Origin: Cylindrodendrum hubeiense
Lineage: Eukaryota > Ascomycota > Sordariomycetes > Hypocreales > Nectriaceae
DNA length: 50,338 nucleotides
Assembly (NCBI GenBank): GCA_014621425.1
Contig: JAANBB010000298.1
Coordinates: 1 to 50,338, forward strand
Direction of reading: 5' to 3'
Both the position numbers and the translations under genes were made by a program. The notes beneath the pieces are model-generated. The model was given only the letters and a program-made list of their open reading frames with translations. It did not search any database and had not been told where the DNA came from. Positions 34,827 to 45,345 of this stretch are shown here, in pieces. Within the stretch, counting starts at the first letter, position 1. Each line of letters begins with the position of its first letter.

Positions 34827-34899
34827 GGCCTTGTGGCCTAATGGCTAAGGCGTTGCTTTCCGGTGGCAAAGATTCGAGGTTCGAGTCCTCGCTGGGTCG
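34827..34899 (+). tRNA. tRNA-Arg(CCG): tRNA-Arg (anticodon CCG), copy 1
   Basis: The 73-nt sequence folds as a cloverleaf: 7-bp acceptor, D stem GCCT/AGGC, anticodon stem TTGCT/GGCAA with a 7-nt loop TTCCGGT, a 5-nt variable loop and T stem CGAGG/CCTCG with loop TTCGAGT. Loop positions 34-36 read CCG, which decodes CGG arginine codons. The acceptor stem has a U-U mismatch at 6:67 and two G-U pairs. A run of five T at 34904-34908 downstream is a Pol III terminator. No intron is present. A second identical copy faces it at 35255-35327. Confidence 0.9.
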
Positions 34900-34903
34900 A
34901 TTC

Positions 34904-34908
34904 TTTTT
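34904..34908 (+). terminator. Pol III T-run terminator of tRNA-Arg copy 1
   Basis: Five T residues lie a few bases after the discriminator base, which is a standard RNA polymerase III stop. Confidence 0.75.
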
Positions 34909-35245
34909 GCCTCCTGTCAGCCTTCTTCGTCTCCTCATAGAAGAGGAAGTGATTATGATATGATATAGCTGTCGGGACCATGTGTTATCAATACGTGCGT
35001 GATTTGTCTTACATGAATGGAATTGCTTCTGATCGATTCTACATACTGTTGTTTATAGTTGTAATGAACTCCTTTTCTTTTTGCAGTACTGTATCATAAG
35101 TCTGTCATCAGTTTACAAGAGAGCTCTAGGAAAGCAAGGCCATACGAACTTCCTAAACTAATTAGAATAGGATAGAAAATCGTAAGTCGCTTTAAAATCC
35201 AACAAAAAAAAGGTCTTAATGATGATATCGTGTAATATAAACACC

Positions 35246-35252
35246 AAAAAAA
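35246..35252 (-). terminator. Pol III T-run terminator of tRNA-Arg copy 2
   Basis: On the minus strand a TG dinucleotide follows the discriminator base and then seven T, a strong Pol III stop. Confidence 0.75.
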
Positions 35253-35254
35253 CA

Positions 35255-35327
35255 CGACCCAGCGAGGACTCGAACCTCGAATCTTTGCCACCGGAAAGCA
35301 ACGCCTTAGCCATTAGGCCACAAGGCC
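35255..35327 (-). tRNA. tRNA-Arg(CCG): tRNA-Arg (anticodon CCG), copy 2, convergent with copy 1
   Basis: This minus-strand copy is identical over all 73 nt to the gene at 34827-34899, including the U-U mismatch at 6:67. It is followed by a T-run terminator (seven T, on the minus strand at 35246-35252). The two genes are tail to tail, 355 bp apart, and form a perfect 73-bp inverted repeat. The flanks outside the tRNA do not look alike. Confidence 0.9.
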
Positions 35328-35969
35328 GCATGACTAATCAATAGGGTCATGATAGAAGATATAGATCTCAGCTGGAAACCAGCCGTTTACTCCAGATCTG
35401 GACCGCCGCCAGCTCAAATTGACATATCAATAACTAAAGCAATCCTGGACGGGCTGGGAATCGGCATGGAGATTAATATGCGAGTAACTAAGAACATATA
35501 TCCATGGCGAGTTGAAAGGGTGACTGAAGCGGCTGGCCTATGTGATGCTGGGAACTCTTCCCTTTAACCCAAGTCTGTGTACTTCGTACATGGGATTTGT
35601 GCATGACTACGAACCATTAGATAAACCAATTAGTGCACTGCTAGGGAAAACCTTTACTGTTGTGTGGAAACTTGATACAGCAGATTGGCATTGATACCAC
35701 CGGGATCTATACTTTGTGTGCATCGACGCTTCGATTATTCAATTTACGTACTAGCTATAAGCTCAAATTCGCGAGTATCAATATCAAGAGAGCTAGGTTC
35801 ACTGCCAGTATTGTATTATGAGCTGCGGTGGTACTCTCCAGGCCATAGCTTCCTGTTGGAGTTGAAGACTACTAACTTACTGCGATAGCGGCCTGGTCTC
35901 ACCAGCCCCTGAGCTTCCCAAGATCTACCCCTCTCTCCGAGTAGAATGCCAACTTTGCGCTGGCACTCC

Positions 35970-36539
35970 TCATTCCGTATCTACCCTCCGCGCTTTCACT
36001 CGCACAGCCGCATCGCCGGCCCCAACCCACAGCGCGAACCTCCGTTTAGCCTCAACCGGCGGCGTCACTACAATAAGCGGAACCTCCACAGCCTTCCGCG
36101 TATCCTCATTATCCGCCTCCTTTTCTTCGCCATTTTCCAAGTCGAGGAACAAGACGCCCACGCCGGCAGCCGCGTTTCCAATCCCCACGAGAAAGTGCGC
36201 AACCGTGAAGTCCTGCGGGCTGCGGATGGGGAGGCATCCCCTGGGGAGACAGCTGCTACGGTTAAGATCGCTGCCTAGGTGCCGGTCAAGATAGCGCCGG
36301 GTTCGGGGGATCAAGTTTCGTGTACGGGTGCGGGAGGGTGTGACGAGTACATCATGTTCGTTGGGATGCGATTTTGGGAGCGGCCTCAAGTGAATGTTCT
36401 CCGGGCAGGTCGAGATGATCATACCTATGAATGTGATGAAACTGAATAAGTATTTACTATTGGTATCTGTCAGTGGCAAGTTGGGGATCGAGAACGGCCT
36501 ACGAGTCGAGCGAAGAGAATTAGTTAGAGGAGAAGGCAT
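35970..36539 (-). CDS. Doubtful ORF, possible small orphan gene or gene relic
   Basis: The frame starts at an ATG (36539) and runs 189 codons. The N-terminal half reads as random sequence rich in Arg/Pro. The last 80 residues look more protein-like: a hydrophobic stretch HFLVGIGNAAAGVGVLFLDL, an acidic segment EEKEADNEDT and VEVPLIVVTPPVEAKRRF. The change of character suggests either an unrecognised intron, a relic, or chance. No family is recognised. It lies between the tRNA pair and the stm1-like gene. Confidence 0.25.
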   Translation of the reverse strand: MPSPLTNSLRSTRRPFSIPNLPLTDTNSKYLFSFITFIGMIISTCPENIHLRPLPKSHPNEHDVLVTPSRTRTRNLIPRTRRYLDRHLGSDLNRSSCLPRGCLPIRSPQDFTVAHFLVGIGNAAAGVGVLFLDLENGEEKEADNEDTRKAVEVPLIVVTPPVEAKRRFALWVGAGDAAVRVKARRVDTE

Positions 36540-37285
36540 GGGTGTTATCTGCTTATACCAGGAGGGTAAATGATATTTTGGTGTTTTATGTTCGATTGTT
36601 CAGTTTGCTTGTCTCAGCCGCCATTGTACATCACTTTTGTCCGAGGCAGAAACCATAAGTAGATGGAACAAAGGAACATCGGAGTCCACATAGTGTTCAC
36701 GATTGGCCATAAACATATATCTGATGTGTTCGTCAACTTAGTTCCCAGACTTCGTCGAAACCCGACACTCAACATCACCAAGTTTGTTGTTGTGGGAGTT
36801 GGAGCCAATTGTTGACCAAACAATGAAGGTTTATAGCAATGCCAAATACCGAAAGAGGCTGATATTCTAAAGAGGCCCAACCCCCGGAAACTCCCTGGCT
36901 GAGATCGCCCTTTATCCGTTTCTTAGAAACCACATCTTGCACCAAGCCAACACAATATAAACAGGTAGAAAACGTCTTGGCATTGACTCTCCTTGTTTTT
37001 TCCTTTCAATGAGGAATACCATGACCACGACACAGAGGATAAGGGCGCATTGCAGTGAAATTTGTTTTGTACGGAAACCTGTGAGAAGACCTAGAGGGGG
37101 ACATATGGGCAACTGAGCTAGTGGACATAGATCACCCACTGCCCAACGGACAGCTGACCGCGGAACCAATGGTCAAATTTTTCAACCTTCAAACAACAAC
37201 GGATATTGTCCTCCGCGTTCCCAACGGGGGTTGAGGTGACATGTAGTCGACCCATGCGCTATCGATGGGTATGGCTGGGGCGTGC

Positions 37286-39073
37286 TTATTTGCCGCCGAG
37301 GCTGGGGAAAGCCGACTGGTCGCTGGTGTTGATGGGGGCAGCGTTGTCGCGGCCACCACGTCCACGGGGAGCGCTGGCGGCACCACGACCTCGGTCGGCG
37401 GCACCACGGCCTCGCTCAGCACCACCACGGCCTCGCTCGGCACCACCACGGCCTCGCTCGGCACCGCCACGGCCGCCACGTCCACCACGGCCGCCACGGT
37501 CACCACGGTCGCCACGGTCACCACCGCGGGCACCGCCACGGCCACCTCGGCCGCCAGTGCGCTCGGGCTCGACGAAGCGGGGGTCGAAGTCAACGGTCTG
37601 CTTGACCTTGCGCTCACGCTCGCGCTTGGACTTGCCACCGGTAGGGGCGAAGTAATCAGTCTCCTCCTTCTCAAGGGCAACGGCGTTGGCCCACTTCTTG
37701 TCGAGCTTGCTGCCCTCGTTGGCGGCACGGACCTGGATGTCACCCTCGATGGCGGCCTTCTTCTCGGCAACCTGGGCAAGGTACTCGTTGTAGGAGACCT
37801 GCTTCTCCTCGGGCTCCTCGGACTCCTCGACGGTGTCCTCGCCGGCCTTCTTCTCGGTCTGGGCGATGGCCTCGCCGGCCTGCTCATCCTTCAGCTCGGC
37901 GTTACCCTCAGTGGCACCCCAAGATTGAGCAGCCTGCTTCTCAGAGCCACTATAGACTCGGGTTAGCATATTTTAGTCTGGAAAGGGATATATGGTGAAT
38001 CGTACCCATGGCCACCAGCCTTAGAGGGGTGTCGGTCATCACGGTCACGGGGGTGACGGGAACCACGTCCTGGGAAGGGTCAGTACAACTTTTGCAAGCG
38101 ATGCCTGTCGACATCAGTGAGAGAGATTTCAGTGTTACTCACCACCACGGACACGGGCACCGTAGCCACCTCGGCGGTCGCCTTGGGCGGGCTCCTCAGT
38201 GGAGCGGCCCTGGTTGCGGTCGCTGCCAGCAGCACGGTCACGGAAAGCTGCCAGTCATGTTAGCCCCCATATTCGTGTTATGGCCCAGCCGTAGGAGCTG
38301 GGCACATGAATATAGATTAAAAAAAAACTCACCACCCTCGCTACCACCGGGACCACGGCGGTTGGAGCCGGCGCCGGCGGCCCTCACGGGAGCCTCGGGC
38401 TCGCCATTGCGCTTGGTTGTGCGGGTAGAAGTCTTGTCGACAGTCTTCACGGGGACAGGGATTGTCTCCTCGCCATCGGAGGTGTTGCCTATATAGGAGC
38501 AGGTTTGTTAGCAAGAACAATTGGGGTGGTGGATAGCGTCGGAAAGTTGCGAGCCGGCGAGGCGGGGTGAACTGGCTCGCCGGAAGGGAGGGTCCGAGAG
38601 AGGGGCGAAGGAGGATTCGTACCGAAGAGGGCGAACGAGTTCTATTCGGGATGCGTTAGCTTTGCGACGACATGAATGATATTTGCAGGGTTTCCCGGTG
38701 TTGATCTGTATTGAGGGCGAGTGGGAAGCGTGAAGAGGAGTAAGGGCCGGGATTGAAACGAGGCTCATCGGCCACCATCACCCACCACCACACTGAGCGT
38801 GCGGCTTGGAGGTTCCGGGGCGATGAGGGGAGAAGACGAGGATGTGAAGCGGGTGATGTTTTGCCGGGAGCGTCTCAACAGCTGTTGGCGAGGGTGATGA
38901 CGACAGCAGCGACGAGGAAGACGACGCAACATGGCCTCGGAGGGCAAGGCAGGGTAACGGGAGGGAAGACGCAGGCAATCCAGGCGGAAAGCAGCAGCAT
39001 CATAGAAGGCAGGCACAGGCCGCGACAGACACACACAACACACAGAACGTACTTTGCTGACAACGGTTGACAT
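37286..39073 (-). CDS. stm1: Stm1 / SERBP1-like ribosome- and RNA-binding protein (RGG-rich)
   Basis: Stm1 in yeast and SERBP1 in animals occupy the mRNA channel of idle 80S ribosomes and bind RNA and G-quadruplexes. The 342-residue protein has six exons: 39053-39073, 38623-38641, 38333-38488, 38143-38247, 38006-38069 and 37286-37949. The N-terminus MSTVVSKNSFALFGNTSDGE fits the Stm1 N-terminal type and is assembled from a 21-nt and a 19-nt exon. A mRNA-binding-protein-like middle has SYNEYLAQVAEKKA (174-187), then KWANAVALEKEETDYFAP and VDFDPRFVEPER. An RGG/RGD tract at about 253-325 includes three GGAERGR units, and the end is AFPSLGGK. All introns are GT-AG and the frame is intact. The name rests on architecture and short motifs. 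Confidence 0.85.
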
Positions 39074-40822
39074 CTTGTCGCCTGGGCTTATCGCCTACCG
39101 TCCGAGGGCGTAGAAACTTGAAGGGCGACGCTGAGTCCGGGAAACTTGTGGCGGAGAGAGATGGGTTACGGTCGCATGACCTGGCGGGAGCTTGCCTTTG
39201 TGTGGTGTTTTTTTTCGGAGGTGATGAAGAGAAACCAGTCCGGGGCTTGGGCTTCTAAGTCTCGCCTTTCTCTGACACACACACGCACACAGTGTATCCC
39301 TCGTCGAATTTGGGGCGGGGGGCCAGGGCACAACGCAGCACGAGCAGCACAAGCAGCACAACCCAGCGGCGGGAAACTCTGACGCACGCTAAAACGCCGA
39401 CCGCGCCTTTCCTTCCCAATTCAGTGCCAAGCTGGGGGGACTCCTCGCTTAATTCGGGGAAATTATTTTGTGGTGGGCTTGGGACATGTGTTAGGGCTGT
39501 TACGGCGGCGGTACATGCCTTGTGCCGGCTCACTTGGTGCCGGCTCAGTACTGGCTGAGCGCTGGCGAGTTGGGCCGCCATCCCGCTACCGCTACGGCCA
39601 CTACAGCAACCGGGACAGCGTTGAGTACCAACCCAATCGAGGGCATGTCAATGGCAATCACCTGATTGATTTTTGTTCTCGTCTTATGATCAACCGCTGC
39701 CTTGGCAGCATGCAGTTTCACGGAATTTGTTTGCGAGCGTCGGATTGTTCTTGTTGGCTGCCTGATGCTCCCTGATGCTCCCTGATGCTCACACCCAAAC
39801 GTATGAGGTCAGTGGTGTATAGTGCACTGGCTCACAATACACACCGTACCCGGTCTCTACCCCGCGCCGAAGAAAAAAAAACCGACCCGGATGTTTAGTT
39901 AGCACTGGCACAGCGGGCAGTCAGTCCACCCGCTAGCGTCATTCTAGGGTTCGACTGACCTCGCACATGCCCCTCGCCACCGAGTCACGTCACGTCACCA
40001 GCACAAGCACAAGCACCACCCGGTCAAGCTACCTAGAAACGCTAACTGCCACAGCTCCAAGCCCTGGCTAATTGCCTACTCCAGATTTTCCCACTGCTCC
40101 TGTTCGCGGAGCCCAGGAGCACTGTGCTCTCACAGCTCAGCTCCAGAGGTGAGCAGTGCTGTAGGTACCTAAGCAAGGTACCTTGGACCTACCTTACTTA
40201 CCTCAGTAGACTGTGGTCAAAGCGCCCCAGAGCCAGTCTAGAGGTACCTACCTAGGGAGAGAGCACTGTGTGAGTGAGACTTCATTGAAACATGCACCAC
40301 AAACTCCATCCATCACTTCGCATCTTCCAATCCCTTGGGTTTCCTTGCATAAACTCCGCGTTATGTACCCATATCAGGCATTTGTTACCACTGCCGATGG
40401 TTAACCGATTCTCGGTGGATGCCGCCCCAGCCAAAAGTCAAATGCCCAGTCTTGGGCCGCTCGTCGGCTATGGGTCAGCTAGTTGCCGTGGAGCCTCGGG
40501 CTCGGCCCATGTTGATATGCGACGGGCATCCTCACAATTGAAGCTCAATGGCGGCTCATATGAGGTTTAATTGCTCGTCTCAACCGTATAAACATCTTAC
40601 GATTGGAAACAATGTGAAAGTGGCCTGATGCATCAAGTGTTTGCAATAGGTTCTACGTCATCGGCTTCGCTAGTCGTTTAGAGCTAGTTGAGAGTTCCAT
40701 GACTCCCGTCAAAAGCTTGACTTTACGAGCCGCAGTCGTGTTCTAGGATTTTGCAATCATCTAATAGCTAATAAAAAAGTCTTCTCTGCCTTCGCATCAT
40801 ATAGGAATGGCCCATTGCAACC
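39074..40822. promoter_or_regulatory. Upstream region of the stm1-like gene
   Basis: This 1.75 kb space holds the stm1-like promoter and the 3' flank of the LIM-like gene. It contains a perfect 3x10-bp tandem repeat (39761-39790). A patch of GGTACC/CCTACCTAGG motifs lies at about 40163-40257. No coding sequence was recognised. Confidence 0.4.
39761..39790. repeat. Tandem repeat, 3 x 10 bp (CCTGATGCTC)
   Basis: Three perfect copies of CCTGATGCTC lie head to tail in the region upstream of the stm1-like gene. No function is inferred. Confidence 0.95.
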
Positions 40823-42344
40823 TCACCGCCCAGCAAAAAACCGCCTCAACTCGGCCCCAACAACTCTCACTCTCCCCCAACCCCTTTCGTCGTCTGTGTT
40901 GCCTCCAGCATCATCATCCACTTCTGCGCCATGTGTTCCTTCTTCTAGCTCCTGTTCAAGGCTCTTCCGTGTCCTCATCCTGCCACTAGGCCCGGTCAAA
41001 GGCAGCGGCCGCCGCAACCCCGCCGTAATGACTGGCCTGTACCGTTCCAGATACTCCGAAGACTGGGGAGGTGCCGTGGGAACAATTTGATGAGAGTACG
41101 ATGTCATCTGTGAGGGCAAAGGACTAACAGGCCGAACAATAGATAGCGGACGTGGGTATGGAAGATGAGTTAGCGGGTCGGGATACTCGGGTGGCGTCTG
41201 ATATGCCGATGAATATGCATCCGAACGTCGTGAAGCTGCAAGCCGTGACGAGGGCCGTTTCAAGGGCTCCTCTCTGACTACGGCAAACTTTGTTTGACGC
41301 CTCAGGTCAAGTGGTCCGATATCTCCAGTATATTCCTGAGATGACGCCCGTGAGGATGTGGAACCATATCCGCGCAATGGCGTCAGGGGGCGGATAGTCG
41401 AAGCATGTGGTGTCGAAGCTCTGAGGTTCAAAGGGCGAGGAGTTGTGACCCTCGAGGTTGAAATAATTGATGTTGATGGTATTGGATAAATATTAGAAGT
41501 CTCGGAGGGCGACGTTTTCAAGGCTGGCGGCGTCTGGAGGGGTCCAACAGAGGTGCATGGCTGGTGTTGGGCTCCGAGAATGGGAACCAGGGGCCTTTGC
41601 ATGAACAGAGGAATTGGCTTCAGGGGGCTGGGCTTGAACAACGGACCGTTAATGGGATCAAATATGTTGACCCAGATGGCCGACTCGAGGGGGGCGAGAT
41701 AGTCGGTTGATGGGTCGCCGACACTGACAGCCTCGCTGTCTGCTCCATCGCCGCCTCGTAGAGAAGAGTCGCGAGCGTTGGACTAGGAAGCACCACAGTT
41801 AGTTCGACGAGGACTTCGGGCTCGACGGACAAACCCTCACCTTTGGCGGTCTCCTCGCATGTCCATGCGTACCTCTTCCCTCCTTGGCCTCCCATCTTCT
41901 CCGCGTCAGCCCTCCATCAACCCAGTCCACCCTCCTCAACCCCCTCTGCACAACCACAGACTCCTCTTTGACCCCATCCAACTCCATCTCCACCACACAC
42001 GCAGCACATAGCGGCGCTTCCATGACCTCCCTACCTCCAGTAGCCTCTTCGTCTTCATCGTCCCGAAACAGCGCTTGCACAGAGACGCCTCGACACACGG
42101 ATCGACCACCGCACAGAAGACACCCGTAGCACGCGCGGTGCCAGAAACACCACCCGAAGCTGACGCACTCGTCTCCGCGGAATATAAGCTCTCCGCACAC
42201 CCAGCAGATGGAGAGGTCGAGCAGTGCGGCGTAGCACGGAGAACAGGCGAGGCGCGCAGAGCGGCCAATAACTGTGGGTGGTCCGTGGGAGAGGTGGAAG
42301 CAGAAAGTGCAAGTGAAGATGTTGGATGGGCTCGACGTGTGCAT
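40823..42344 (-). CDS. LIM-like zinc-binding protein with a long disordered tail
   Basis: The predicted protein has 487 residues from exons 41841-42344 and 40823-41782, joined by a 58-bp GT-AG intron after an AAG codon. The N-terminus is cysteine-rich with paired ligands: C12-x2-C15, C34-x2-C37, C47-x2-C50, H69-x2-C72, C75-x2-C78 and C113-x2-C116. The spacing C-x2-C-x18-H-x2-C-x2-C-x2-C is that of a LIM finger, so it is probably a protein-protein interaction module, not DNA binding. A further ordered-looking motif follows the intron: AIWVNIFDPINGPLFKPSPL. The C-terminal half is Ser/Pro/Arg-rich and ends LRRFFAGR. I recognise the type but not a named gene. The ATG at 42344 is the first in the frame, and an upstream exon cannot be excluded. 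Confidence 0.8.
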
Positions 42345-43064
42345 TAGTTTGTGTCGATAGAGTAGTGGAAGAGGCCTAAAGATAGAAGTATTAGAGGTTT
42401 GCGGCAGTCTGGGTTGATATTGTCATGAATGAAGTCGAACAATAAACAAGAAAAGAGATGATACCAGAGGTAGAGACTGACTGTTACATTCGACGCTTGA
42501 AGCATCCATCGGTTGTTGATGTCTGTGAGAGTCCGCTTGCTTTAAGATGCAGGGAAGTGTGGACAGCATATGAAGGGAAAGAACATCCCACTTCTCTCAC
42601 CCCCCAAAAGGAACAGGCAACTGCAAAGATGAAATCCATTCAGTGGATGTTTGTATTCTGACAACCTGATGTTTTTGTTCACTAAACGCCCCTTGTCCGT
42701 AACGAACCCCAAATCCATTCCTGTGTAAAGACACAACTAATCAATCAACCCTTCATCCGTATTCCATTTGATGCAATGCAGACCTTTCCAGCCAGAAAAC
42801 ACAATCTCAAAACTCCAGCTGAATAAAGCCATTTCGTCATTCTCATCCACATCCACATCTCCAAGACGATTTCCTGAGCAATCCTGGAACGAAAACGTTG
42901 GCAGTGATAAAACCAACAACGTCTAGTAGTCTCCAAGATCGAAGAAGAAGACAGTCCAGAAGTATCAGGGACAGGAGAGTACCATACTATACAATCATTG
43001 ACAGAGCAAGCAACACCATACAGCATCGCCCATATTGACGTTTTGCAGTATCCGTAGGGGTGAC
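42345..43064. other. Intergenic region between the LIM-like and SPSK-repeat genes
   Basis: This 720-bp space has no recognised coding sequence. Both neighbours run on the minus strand, so it should hold the LIM-like promoter and the 3' flank of the next gene. Confidence 0.4.
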
Positions 43065-45345
43065 CTAACCCCGCTTCTTGGGGCGCGCGAGCATGTTGAG
43101 TCGGCTCATGCTGATAATGCTACGCTTCTTGGTCGGGCTTGCTGAGCTTGGGGTTGCGGAAACCCCCCGCCCAGCTTGAGCCTTCTTGGCACTGCTCATG
43201 GGAGTGCTACCGACAAGGCGGGGAGCAAGGAGTGCCTCACCCTCAGGCACATGTTGGTTCTTTCGCTTCTTCGCCGCACGGTCGGCATCCTCCTTCTCAG
43301 TCTCTTCCTCGTCCCAGCTAGCGCGATGTCGCTTCTTGTTGGACATGCCGTGAGGCGCTCCAAAGAGGACCTTGGCAGCAGGTGCCTTGTTCTCCTTGTT
43401 CGGATGCGAGCCAGTGTCGGAGGGGCCAGGAAAACTCCCAGGCATCGCAGCAGCAGGCTTGATGGATTGCCGGACCTGACGAATACTGGATTGTCCAGGG
43501 GAAGCGCCAAAGCCCGTGGCGGGGGCATCACCAAACTCAATAGTATGATCACTTCTGAAGGTGAACGCCCCCGGGACAGAAGGCGACTTAACTCCACCCT
43601 GTTTGGCAGGGGGCTCGGGCAGCGGCCGGAAACCAGAGAGATCAGGGTAAACCACATCACCCGACTGAGACTTGGCCAATACTCCATCGAGGGTTGGGTA
43701 CTGATCCTCCAGAGTCCGCAGAGGCTGGGATTTGGGCATCATCTTCTGAGGAGAGGGTGACACCTGCTCCGTAGCAATGCGGCTGACCTCTGGGGTGAAT
43801 GCAACATGCTTTGTAACCTTGCGTCGAGGTGTAGTCAATGGAACCGGAGGGAGAGCCTTCTCAATCTTCGCAGGAGCTGGAGTCTGGGAACCAGATGGGT
43901 GCGGGATCGCAGTCTGGACATTACCCGAAGCCGTTCTATGTCCCCGAAGAATTGACTTGACCCTCTCAAAACGACCAGGACTAATGACACGAGCACGCGG
44001 GGTTGCGGGCTTAGCAGGCGATGTCAGGCTCTGAAGGCTCGCTGATTTTGTCAAGCTTCTTCCAAGGTCTGTCTTCGAGGGCGACTTGACAAGAGAGATC
44101 GTCGGTTTGCCTTGGGCGGCGTGGGCCGATAGAGAGTTCTTGGCGGGGCTCATGAGCCGGGCAAGGCCGGAGGGAGGAGGAGGCACCTTGGCCGAGCCAG
44201 CTCCACTGGACTTTGGTCGAGGAATTGAAGTGCCATCACGAGAGACAGGACGGGCAGTCGAGGCATCATCCTCCAAGTGCTGCTTGAATCGCTTCGAAGT
44301 GACACGTTGTTCAATCCGCTCAACACGCTGTTCAACGTTGCCAAAAATCTGAGGCCTCGTCAACGAGGGAGGAGCAGTCTTCTTGGGTGACGGAGACTGC
44401 TGGTAGTCCTGTAGATTCGCGCGAGAAGATTTCCGCTTGAGGCTTGGCTTGATGCGAGGAGTGGTTGGAGTAGCTGGGTCGAGGTTCGGCTTCGAAGGGG
44501 ACCGATGGAGGCCGAATTTGACCTGAGATGTCGGGGTGGCGTCCAAGTTAGCCTTGGAGGGTGAACGCTTGAGACCAGACTTGATTGAAGGCGTTGGGGT
44601 CGTTTCCAAGTTCGCCTTAGACGGTGATCGCTTCAGGGACGAGACAACAGGTGTGAATCGTCCGTTCTGGGCTCTCCAAGCTGAAGCGTGACCTTCGATG
44701 GAATCCATCTTCTTGAACTCGGCCATGTGAACAGCACTGAAGCGGCCAGATTTTCCCTTGGGCTTGGCGATCTTGCGATCCTGCGCATCAGTGCCAGCAC
44801 CCTCAACCTCTCGTTGGGCAACCAGTTCAGCCTTGATCTTCGATGCCTGCTCCCGAAGTTCATCCATCAATCGCTGAGCATCACTACTAAGCTCGGTTTC
44901 GGCGGCCTCGCGAGCAATTCGGAAGGTGAATGGCGATGATGGCAGGCCGACCTTGGACGGGGTCGAGGGGATACCGATACGGCTTCCATCTCGGGTGGCG
45001 GATTTGATGTCGGTGAAGCCCAGCCTCAAAGCCGACGAGGGTTGTCCCATGGTTTGGTGAGCCTTGCTCGGGTGCATCTCATCGTGAGGAGGTTTCACCG
45101 CCGAAGAGGCTGGGGTGGAAGGGGCAGGCATCGGGGACGAGGGGACGGCGTCGTAACGCTCTCGGTGGCGCCTCTCGGGAGATTCAGCATACTCGGTGAC
45201 AGAAGCCAGGCTGGGTGCAGCTGCCTTGCCCTGGATAACCTGGTCAGATCGCTTCCTTGGGGGTTATTGACATGCCATCACGGGGGCTCACCTTGACGGA
45301 GGAGGCGCTGGCCAGTCGGGCTGAGCGACGGCGCGGGGTGAGCAT
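43065..45345 (-). CDS. Ser/Pro-rich basic protein with SPSK repeats, KEN box and PP1-docking-like motif
   Basis: The predicted protein has 742 residues from exons 45292-45345 (MLTPRRRSARLASASSVK) and 43065-45239, joined by a 52-bp GT-AG intron. It is strongly basic and mostly disordered. Visible features: a likely helix at about 135-164; four diverged repeats at 220-294 with cores LKRSPSKANL, LKRSPSKANL, LHRSPSKPNL and LKRKSSRANL; a further KSPSK in LVKSPSKTDL; many SP/TP sites fit for proline-directed kinases; KHVAF at 495-499 matching the RVxF PP1-docking pattern; a KEN triplet at 633-635 matching the APC/C degron; a nuclear-localisation-like AAKKRK near 673-678; and a basic end SRLNMLARPKKRG. 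These motifs together suggest a nuclear, cell-cycle-regulated protein, perhaps chromosome- or spindle-associated. That is inference. I recognise no family. Confidence 0.8.
44412..44636 (-). repeat. Coding tandem repeat, four diverged units of 21-23 codons
   Basis: Four units with the core (L)KRSPSKANL, spaced 21, 21 and 23 codons, lie within the basic Ser/Pro-rich protein. Linkers are also similar (TTPTPSIKSG, ATPTSQVKFG, ATPTTPRIKPS). The first two cores are identical at the protein level, and the fourth has lost the SP site. Confidence 0.85.

Larger units (their letters stand above)
34551..37285. other. AT-richer interval around the tRNA pair
   Basis: Apart from the two tRNA genes and a doubtful ORF at 35970-36539, no gene is recognised. 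The sequence at 34560-35940 is clearly AT-richer than the exons on either side. Its short frames (for example 35349-35567, plus) do not resemble known proteins. The right end, 36540-37285, is probably the 3' flank of the stm1-like gene. The combination of tRNAs and AT-rich low-coding DNA could be an old insertion site, but no terminal repeats or transposase remnants were seen. Confidence 0.45.

Noticed and set aside
36614..37169. Two short minus-strand frames with membrane-like segments
   Set aside because: They lie directly downstream of the stm1-like stop in AT-rich sequence, are under 90 codons and show no family signature.
37206..37966. Long open frames in other frames and on the plus strand over the stm1-like gene
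   Set aside because: They are shadows of the RGG repeat, whose biased codons leave several frames open.
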